Positions 41,732 to 48,481 of a stretch of 51,365 nt of DNA are shown here, one piece after another. A model generated the notes under the pieces. The model was given only the letters and a program-made list of their open reading frames with translations. It searched no databases and was not told the DNA's origin. The translations under genes and the position numbers were made by a program. The DNA is taken from positions 1,442,224 to 1,493,588 of the forward strand of contig LT984854.1 of NCBI GenBank assembly GCA_900258555.1. The letters are read 5' to 3'. Source of the stretch: an uncultured Desulfobacterium sp. (GTDB taxonomy: Bacteria; Desulfobacterota; DSM-4660; Desulfatiglandales; Desulfatiglandaceae). Position 1 is the stretch's first letter. Each line of letters starts with the position of its first letter.

Positions 41732-42523
41732 CTATCTTGGTCCCGCCGGCAGCGCCATCTCCTCGCCCAAAAAAGAGAAGGGCGATGGGATGTCCTTTGC
41801 TCCGGGCGTGTAGTTGAATATCTCTTCAACCAGTGCGTTTACCTTTTTGTAGAGCGAACGTAAGGGAATGCGGGCCGGACAGACCATTTCGCACATGCCG
41901 CAATCCACGCAACGGCCCGCCATGTGGACCGCCCGGACCAAGTGAAATGTTGTATCCGGTGGAAGCTTTTCCGCCTGCACGAGGGTTTGGTTTTCAAGAC
42001 TGCACTCCGTGCAAAAGCATACAGGGCATACATCGCGGCATCCGTAACACTTAAGACAGCGATTCAGATGACCAAGCCACCATGAAAGTCGTGTGTCCAG
42101 CGCCATCTGTTCCAGGGCTTTAACCTTGTTACTTTCTTTGACCGGCATTACTGATTCACCGTAGTCGAGAGAATCAGGGTAGGGCTTTTTGCACTCACAT
42201 TCTTCTGAAAGCTCTTTGGTGCATGCCTGACCCAGTGTTACCACCTTTTCACGCCGGAGCTGGTTCCACTTGAAAAGTTCCTCAAGGCCTCGTTCTTCAC
42301 ATCCCCTTAAAAGAATCCCAAAGGTCTTGTCCGGCTCCTGCCGAGCCTGGGCCAGCAACATCTTTAAGATTGGATATCGCGCATGACTTGGCTTCCAAGG
42401 CTCCAGCTCATTCATGTTTTCCTTTGTAAATATCGCAGGAAAGGGAAAGCCGTTTACCGTCTTGTAGGCAAAAAAACCATCAACCCGTTTTTCTTCCAAA
42501 AGCTTCTTTATCTTTGTATTCAT
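41732..42523 (-). CDS. FdhB/FlxC-like 4Fe-4S dicluster protein
   Basis: A 263-residue relative of the protein at 25991-26941. The N-terminal part has a FrhB/FdhB-like ILLRGCEERGLEEL and a short Cys cluster (ACTKELSEECECKKP). The C-terminal part has CLKCYGCRDVCPVCFCTEC and CVDCGMCEMVCPARIP, then a helical tail. Here it stands between an mvhD gene and the HdrC-HdrB fusion rather than next to flxAB. With the NuoG/FdhA-like gene at 48482 upstream in the same array it could be a formate-dehydrogenase-type beta subunit, but its direct partner is not clear. Confidence 0.82.
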   Translation of the reverse strand: MNTKIKKLLEEKRVDGFFAYKTVNGFPFPAIFTKENMNELEPWKPSHARYPILKMLLAQARQEPDKTFGILLRGCEERGLEELFKWNQLRREKVVTLGQACTKELSEECECKKPYPDSLDYGESVMPVKESNKVKALEQMALDTRLSWWLGHLNRCLKCYGCRDVCPVCFCTECSLENQTLVQAEKLPPDTTFHLVRAVHMAGRCVDCGMCEMVCPARIPLRSLYKKVNALVEEIFNYTPGAKDIPSPFSFLGEEMALPAGPR

Positions 42524-42558
42524 TTTTCACATCCTCTGAGATTCGACTGCACAGCCTT

Positions 42559-43002
42559 TCACAAATTCGCCACTGATTGGGGAACAGCTTCGAGTCCCGG
42601 CGCCGGGCCCAGGTTTCTGATCTTTTCCGTGAATTCATTGACAACCTCCGCAAACTTGATCCCCTCAGCGGCGGAGATCCATTCAAGCCGCAGTCTTTCA
42701 GGGTTGTAACCGGCCATGCTGAAGAGGCCCTCTACGAATTTTATCCTCTTAAGCGTCATGTAATTGCCCCTGATATAATGGCAGTCGCCTATATGGCACC
42801 CTGCCACCAGCACGCCATCAGCACCGTTTTGAAAGGCATGAAAAATGTGATGGGGTGAGATTGTACCCGAACACATCACGCGGATAATGCGGATGTTCGG
42901 GGGGTATTGCAAACGGCTTACACCAGCCAGGTCTGCCCCGGCGTAACTGCACCAGTTGCAGAGAAAGGCCAGTATCCTAGGTTCAAATTGTATATCTTTC
43001 AT
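42559..43002 (-). CDS. mvhD: MvhD-type subunit, CNWCSY type
   Basis: A 147-residue MvhD protein: FLCNWCSYAGADLAGVSRLQ, MCSGTISPHH, VAGCHIGDCHY, WISAAEGIKF. It begins 18 bp after the HdrA gene at 43021 with a GAGGTG site. It is most like the C-terminal domain of the HdrA-MvhD fusion and the MvhD-winged-helix protein. It should transfer electrons between this HdrA and the downstream FdhB-like/HdrCB proteins. Confidence 0.92.
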   Translation of the reverse strand: MKDIQFEPRILAFLCNWCSYAGADLAGVSRLQYPPNIRIIRVMCSGTISPHHIFHAFQNGADGVLVAGCHIGDCHYIRGNYMTLKRIKFVEGLFSMAGYNPERLRLEWISAAEGIKFAEVVNEFTEKIRNLGPAPGLEAVPQSVANL

Positions 43003-43020
43003 TTCTTCACCTCGTCTGTT

Positions 43021-46000
43021 TCAATACTTTGTCGCCAGAGCCTGTTCAATCTGCGTGTAGAGCTGCGTATGACTGAAGCCCATTAATGAGATGGCCTCGG
43101 ACGTGCAAGCAGCAGCACAGGTGCCGCAGCCTTTGCAAAGGGCCTGATTGACTTCGGAGCGGGATTCGGCCTCAATATATGAGATCGCGCCGAAGGGGCA
43201 ACACTCAACACAGATATGACAACCGCAACACCTTTCTCTGTCAATGACAGCAGCCACCCCCCCGGCCATGATAGAGTCTTTGGCCAGGACCGTAGCAGCC
43301 CTTGCGGCCGCAGCCTTAGCCTGGGCGATACATTCCTCAATAGGCTTGGGATAATGGGAAAGTCCCGCAACAAAGACTCCGTCTGTCGCAAAATCCACAG
43401 GGCGAAGCTTCATGTGCGCCTCCAGAAAAAATCCTTCCTGATTCCGCGGCACCTTGAAGTGCTTTGCCAGGGATTCGGTATTAACGGGCACAATGGCGCT
43501 TGCCAAGGTAAGGATGTCAGCCTCCAAAAGGATAGTCCGTTTAAGAACATGATCAAAAACTTCAATCTCAAGTCCGTCGCCATCAACGGCAACCTTGGGC
43601 TTTTGATCAACATCAAAACGGAAAAACAGCACACCCTTTTTTCTGGCCTCCTGATAGAGTCTTTCCCGCAAACCATAGGTCCGGATGTCCCTGTAGAGGA
43701 TTGAGACCCTCATGGACGGGTTCAATTCCTTAAGGGCCAGGGCGCTTTCAATGGAATGGGTACAGCATACACGGCTACAGTATGGCCTTTCCGCCTCTCT
43801 TGATCCCACACACTGGATAAAAACGGCGGATTGGGCGTTTAAAACCGCCTCGTCTTTTTTCTTTATGGCGCGGTCAAGATCAAGGCTGAGATAAATCCTG
43901 TCGCTGTCGCCATATTGATACTCATTGGGTTGATATGCATTTCCGCCTGTAGCTATAATTGCAGCACCGTGAGAGATCTGCTTATGCTCGCCATTAACGT
44001 CCACAATCGTTGAAAAGTTGCCCACAAAGCCTTTTACCTCTTCAACGACCGCGTTTACATGCACGCTTATTAGTGGATTTTCGCTAACATCCCTTATGAC
44101 ACCCTTGAGATAATCAGTTACAGATGCGCCGCTCCAACTGCTGTTGAGAAACTTAGCATTGCCGCCAAGCGTGGGACCTGCCTCCACCAGGGTCACAGGA
44201 TAGCCCTGACCTGCCAAAGACCGGGCCGCTTCCATACCCGCCACACCCCCTCCAATAACAAGGCCTGATTTTGTTACACCCAGGGCCTGCTCTTTTAGAG
44301 GCTCCTGAAGCGCTACCTTGGCAACGGCCATTCGGACTAAGTCCTTTGCCTTTTCCGTTGCCGCTTCAGGCGTCTTTTGATGGACCCAGGAATTTTGATC
44401 ACGGATATTTGCCAGTTCAAAAAGATACTTGTTTAGGCCTGTTTCCTGAATGGTCTGTTGAAAAAGCGGTTCATGCGTCCTTGGAGAACAAGAGGCCACC
44501 ACAATGCGATTCAGCTTATGTTCCCGAATGGTCTCCTTCATCTGATCCTGTGTATCCTGTGAGCAGGTGAAAAGATTTTCCTGTGCGTAAACCACATGGG
44601 GTAGTCCTTCCGCATAGGTCTTCACCGCGGGCACATCCACCACTGAGCCGATATTAATGCCGCAGTGGCACACGAACACCCCTATACGCGGATCTTCAGA
44701 GGATATGTCTCTTTCTTCGAGTATCTCTTTTTCTCTGGTCTGGGTATTTCTGGAACTGCTTAAAAGGGCGCTTGCCTCGGCGGCGGCGGAGCTTGCCTCC
44801 ATGACGGACTGTGGTATATCCTTTGGTCCGGCAAAGGCGCCGCATACATAAATACCTTCCTTTGATGTTGAAACGGGACGGAAGGCGCCTGTTTTGCAAA
44901 ACCTGCCATCCGTAAGATTTATACCCAATTTATCGGCAAGTTTTATTGAATCAGGGGATATTTCCAGACCGACGGACAATACGAGCATTCCAAAGGTTTC
45001 TTCGATGATCTCACCCTGCTCATTGACGTATTTCACACGCAGATCGCCAGTACCCGCAACAGATTCAACTGTATGCACCCTGGCTCGGATAAAGCGGACA
45101 CCATGTTTTTCCCTGGCGGTGTCATAATATTTTTCAAATTCCTTTCCATGTGTCCGCATGTCCATGTAGAAAATGGAGCAGTCCAGATCGCTTCCCGCGT
45201 GTTCCTTTGAGATCACCGCCTCTTTGATCGCGTAGGTGCAGCAAACCGCGGAACAATAACCGTTATCGCAACGGTTCATGTCCCTGGAGCCTATGCACTG
45301 AAGCCAGGCGATGCGTCGCGGATCTTTTTTGTCCGAAGGCCGCACCAGATGGCCCTGATTCGGTCCGGACGGGGCAAGGATGCGCTCAAATTCCATGGCC
45401 GTTACGACGTTAGGAAATCGTGAATAACCATAGGTGTCATATAAGGTCGGATCGAAGGGCTGAAATCCTGGGGATAGAATAATGCCGCCCACGTTGAGGG
45501 TGAAATCCCTGTCTGTATCTTCAAAATTTATCGCACCGGCGGGACACAGTTTTTCACAGGCCCGGCATTTTCCTTTTTCAAAGTAGATGCAGTTATCTTT
45601 ATCAATGGCGTACTTTAGAGGCACGGCCTGAGGGAATTTCACATAAGCGGCCTTACGTTGATTCAGACCCTGATTGAATTCGTCATTGACCTTTCGCGGG
45701 CATTTTTCCGCGCATGCCCCGCAGGCAATGCATTTTTCCATATCAATGTATCGCGCCTTCTGATGCAGACTTACCTGAAAATTTCCGGCCCGGCCCTCTA
45801 TCCCCTCAACATCGGTCAGGGTGATGATTTCGATATTGGGGTGTCTGCCGCATTCCACCAGCTTGGGAGAAAGAATACACATGGAACAGTCATTGGTGGG
45901 AAAGGTCTTATCCAGGGCGCTCATGGTCCCGCCTATGGCCGCCGTGTTTTCGATCAGATATACAAAGTAACCAGTGTCGGCCAGATCAAGGGCGGCCTGG

Positions 46001-46065
46001 ACGCCCGCAATGCCGCCTCCAACCACCATAACCGATCCGATTATGTTCTGAGATGTATTGGTCAT
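43021..46065 (-). CDS. hdrA: long HdrA with two flavin-type halves, copy 3
   Basis: A 1014-residue long HdrA. First half: VMVVGGGIAGVQAALDLA, FPTNDCSMC, CIACGACAEKCP, CRACEKLCP. Second half: IGVFVCHCGINIGS, VVASCSPRTHEPLF, VIGGGVAGMEAARSL, RPYCSRVCCTHS, and C-terminal clusters CCGCHICVECCP and CKGCGTCAAACT. The first C-terminal motif has an extra Cys and His (RCCGCHICVECCPF), unlike the others. It stands directly downstream of nfnB (18 bp) and upstream of mvhD (18 bp), so NfnAB is the natural NAD(P)H side of this unit. Confidence 0.93.
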   Translation of the reverse strand: MTNTSQNIIGSVMVVGGGIAGVQAALDLADTGYFVYLIENTAAIGGTMSALDKTFPTNDCSMCILSPKLVECGRHPNIEIITLTDVEGIEGRAGNFQVSLHQKARYIDMEKCIACGACAEKCPRKVNDEFNQGLNQRKAAYVKFPQAVPLKYAIDKDNCIYFEKGKCRACEKLCPAGAINFEDTDRDFTLNVGGIILSPGFQPFDPTLYDTYGYSRFPNVVTAMEFERILAPSGPNQGHLVRPSDKKDPRRIAWLQCIGSRDMNRCDNGYCSAVCCTYAIKEAVISKEHAGSDLDCSIFYMDMRTHGKEFEKYYDTAREKHGVRFIRARVHTVESVAGTGDLRVKYVNEQGEIIEETFGMLVLSVGLEISPDSIKLADKLGINLTDGRFCKTGAFRPVSTSKEGIYVCGAFAGPKDIPQSVMEASSAAAEASALLSSSRNTQTREKEILEERDISSEDPRIGVFVCHCGINIGSVVDVPAVKTYAEGLPHVVYAQENLFTCSQDTQDQMKETIREHKLNRIVVASCSPRTHEPLFQQTIQETGLNKYLFELANIRDQNSWVHQKTPEAATEKAKDLVRMAVAKVALQEPLKEQALGVTKSGLVIGGGVAGMEAARSLAGQGYPVTLVEAGPTLGGNAKFLNSSWSGASVTDYLKGVIRDVSENPLISVHVNAVVEEVKGFVGNFSTIVDVNGEHKQISHGAAIIATGGNAYQPNEYQYGDSDRIYLSLDLDRAIKKKDEAVLNAQSAVFIQCVGSREAERPYCSRVCCTHSIESALALKELNPSMRVSILYRDIRTYGLRERLYQEARKKGVLFFRFDVDQKPKVAVDGDGLEIEVFDHVLKRTILLEADILTLASAIVPVNTESLAKHFKVPRNQEGFFLEAHMKLRPVDFATDGVFVAGLSHYPKPIEECIAQAKAAAARAATVLAKDSIMAGGVAAVIDRERCCGCHICVECCPFGAISYIEAESRSEVNQALCKGCGTCAAACTSEAISLMGFSHTQLYTQIEQALATKY

Positions 46066-46082
46066 ATGTTTTCCTCTTTGAT

Positions 46083-47534
46083 CTATGCATTCATCAAATA
46101 TTCGTGCATGGCGGCCGCGGCTCGCCGTCCTTCGCCCATGGCGCTGATAACCGTCGCCCCGCCGGAGACGATATCTCCGCCTGCCCAGACCCTGGCCTTG
46201 GATGTTTTGCCACGCTCGTCAACAATTACGGTTCCATGCCTGGATGTATCAAGGTCGGGCGTATTGGAGGCTATTAACGGGTTGGGAGATGTTCCCAGAG
46301 AAACCGCAACAGTATCCACCTCCATTGTGTATTCGCTTCCGGCAATGGGGACTGGCCTCCTTCTGCCGCTGGCGTCCGGTTCGCCCAGTTTCATGCGCAT
46401 AAGCTCCATGGCGGCCACATTATTCCTGCCGTCACTAATAAAGGCCGTGGGCGTACACAGGAAGTGAAAATGGATTCCTTCTTCCTCAGCATTTTCCACT
46501 TCTTCAAGGCGCGCGGGCATCTCCTGCCTGGTGCGGCGGTAGATGACGTAGACATCCTGGGCCCCCAGCCGAACGGCACAACGGGCCGAATCCATTGCCA
46601 CGTTTCCGCCTCCGATAACCACCACGCGCTTTCCCATCTTGATCGGGGTTGCGAATTCCGGGTGTAGATAGGCCTTCATCAGATTGGTGCGCGTCAAGAA
46701 CTCGTTTGCAGAGTAAATCATGTTCAGGTTTTCCCCTGGGACTCCTAAAAACATGGGAAGTCCCGCGCCCGTGGCCAGATAAACGGCGTCGAACTTGTTA
46801 TTGAGGAGTTCATCCAGACTGTAGTTGATCCCGATCACCGTATCGAGAAAGAGTTCAACGCCTAAAGATTCCACATATCGGACCTCGCGCTGTACGATCT
46901 CCTTGGGAAGCCTGAACTGAGGGATACCGTACATCAAAACACCGCCCGCCACATGAAGGGCCTCGAACATAGTTACCTGATGGCCGAGCAAGGCCATGTC
47001 GGATGCCACGGTAAGCCCTGAGGGGCCGGTGCCCACAACCGCTACACGCTTTTTTGTTGCGGGGGCGATCTCCGGCAGCGCTGATACCCCCTGTTCGCGC
47101 TCCCAGTCCGCAAGGTAACGCTCCAGACGTCCGATGGCAATGGGCGCCCCTTTTTTGTTGAGCATACAGGAGTTTTCGCACTGGAGTTCCTGAGGGCAGA
47201 CCCTGCCGCATATTCCGGGAAGAGACGTCTTTTTTTTCAGGACCCGTAAGGCCCCGTTTATGTCTTCCTTCTGGAGACATGCGATAAAGTCGGGGATGTC
47301 AATATTGACAGGACAGCCCTGTTGACAGAAACGCTTCTTGCACTGAAGACATCTGCCTGCCTCCTTCATGGCCATTTCGTGTGTATAGCCGGTAGCCACT
47401 TCATCGAAATTGCGTCTTCGGACCTCCGGGGTCTGCTTCGGCATATCCATCCGGTTGAGGTTGATCTTGGGTTTTTTGTCCTGGGATGTCGTCTGATTCG
47501 TCATGGATTCTTTTGTCTCACTCATATCATTCAT
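46083..47534 (-). CDS. nfnB: NfnB/GltA-type NADPH-binding Fe-S flavoprotein
   Basis: From the ATG at 47534 (AAAGGAG 8 bp upstream) the product is 483 residues; the frame opens at 47585. It is a GltD-like protein: N-terminal clusters CLQCKKRFCQQGCPVNID and CGRVCPQELQCENSC, FAD motif VVGTGPSGLTVASDM, NADPH motif VIGGGNVAMDSARCA and WAGGDIVSGGATVI at the end. In Nfn this large subunit holds the bifurcating FAD. It lies 26 bp after nfnA. Its sequence is related to the GltD modules inside the two giant HdrA proteins, so the array has the same module both free and fused. Confidence 0.92.
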   Translation of the reverse strand: MNDMSETKESMTNQTTSQDKKPKINLNRMDMPKQTPEVRRRNFDEVATGYTHEMAMKEAGRCLQCKKRFCQQGCPVNIDIPDFIACLQKEDINGALRVLKKKTSLPGICGRVCPQELQCENSCMLNKKGAPIAIGRLERYLADWEREQGVSALPEIAPATKKRVAVVGTGPSGLTVASDMALLGHQVTMFEALHVAGGVLMYGIPQFRLPKEIVQREVRYVESLGVELFLDTVIGINYSLDELLNNKFDAVYLATGAGLPMFLGVPGENLNMIYSANEFLTRTNLMKAYLHPEFATPIKMGKRVVVIGGGNVAMDSARCAVRLGAQDVYVIYRRTRQEMPARLEEVENAEEEGIHFHFLCTPTAFISDGRNNVAAMELMRMKLGEPDASGRRRPVPIAGSEYTMEVDTVAVSLGTSPNPLIASNTPDLDTSRHGTVIVDERGKTSKARVWAGGDIVSGGATVISAMGEGRRAAAAMHEYLMNA

Positions 47535-47560
47535 ATGTCTGGCTCCTTTGTCCCCATCTC

Positions 47561-48406
47561 TTACCATTGCGAACATCCCCTGCACTGAAACCCCTGCTGA
47601 AAGATGCTCTCATCCGCATAGGTGCAGCGCCGTGCCATCAGGACCTCCCAGCCGCTGATTTCATGTCCGTCGAATTCAGGGCCATGCACACACGCAAAGC
47701 GGTTATTTCCCTTCACGCTTACCCTGCATGCCCCGCACATCCCGGTGCCGTCTACCATGAGCGGAGTAAGATGCACCATGGTCTTGACTTTGTAAGGCCG
47801 CGTGATTTCGCTAACCACTTTCATCAGACAGAGGGAACCCATCAAAATTACCCTGTCCACGGGGTTTCTATGCCGTTCGGCCAGGAGTTTTCTTATAGGC
47901 TTTGTGGCGCTAGTTGACATGTCTTCCCCGTCTTCGCCGATGGCAAGGATCAACTTATCACTTGTAGATGACAGCTCGGCTTCACCGAAGATCCTCTCGC
48001 GGTCAGGGGCCTGAAGTATGGTAGTGACACGGTTTCCCTTTTCTTTGAGCGCATTAAGAATTGGCACGATGGCCGAAACACCGTATCCGCTTGCAACGGC
48101 CACCACATGTCCGAAACGCTCCACCTCCGTGGGAACTCCCAGGGGCCCGACAAAATGGGCCAGGGCGTCTCCTGACTTTAATCCCGCCAATTGGGATGTG
48201 GTCCTTCCCACGGCTACATATACAAAGTCCACTGTGCCGGCCTTTGCATCCCATGCGCTGATTGTGAAAGGAACCCTCTCACCTTTTTCATCTACAATCA
48301 GAATGACAAATTGACCGGGCCTGGTCTTTTCCGCGACCGCGGGTGCGGTTACACGCATGCGATAGACGTTTTTTGATAGTTGTTGGTGCGAAACAATTGG
48401 AAACAT
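47561..48406 (-). CDS. nfnA: NfnA-type FAD/NAD(H) and [2Fe-2S] subunit
   Basis: A 281-residue ferredoxin-NADP reductase-like protein, the usual partner of NfnB. FAD region: TRPGQFVILIVDEKG, VPFTISAWD. NAD region: VAVASGYGVSAIVPIL and MGSLCLMKVVSE. [2Fe-2S] ligands: GTGMCGACRVSV and RFACVHGPEFDGH. It exchanges electrons with NADH, and together with NfnB may bifurcate between NADPH, NAD and ferredoxin. It is followed by nfnB and preceded, after a 75-bp gap with no visible signal, by the NuoG/FdhA-like gene. Confidence 0.92.
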   Translation of the reverse strand: MFPIVSHQQLSKNVYRMRVTAPAVAEKTRPGQFVILIVDEKGERVPFTISAWDAKAGTVDFVYVAVGRTTSQLAGLKSGDALAHFVGPLGVPTEVERFGHVVAVASGYGVSAIVPILNALKEKGNRVTTILQAPDRERIFGEAELSSTSDKLILAIGEDGEDMSTSATKPIRKLLAERHRNPVDRVILMGSLCLMKVVSEITRPYKVKTMVHLTPLMVDGTGMCGACRVSVKGNNRFACVHGPEFDGHEISGWEVLMARRCTYADESIFQQGFQCRGCSQW

Positions 48407-48481
48407 GGTTATTCCTTCCTGATTTTATCTTTTATGTAACAACTCAGAAATAAGAAGAGAAAATTTAGAATGATAGTTCTT

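Noticed and set aside
26965-46065. A complete class II benzoyl-CoA reductase (Bam) cluster
   Set aside because: BamD-, BamE- and BamF-like proteins are present but no BamB catalytic subunit, BamC or NuoEF-like BamGH is visible.
14150-48376. Many plus-strand open frames of 60-160 codons opposite the HdrA genes
   Set aside because: They are antisense shadows of conserved minus-strand genes, with no family pattern or ribosome binding site of their own.
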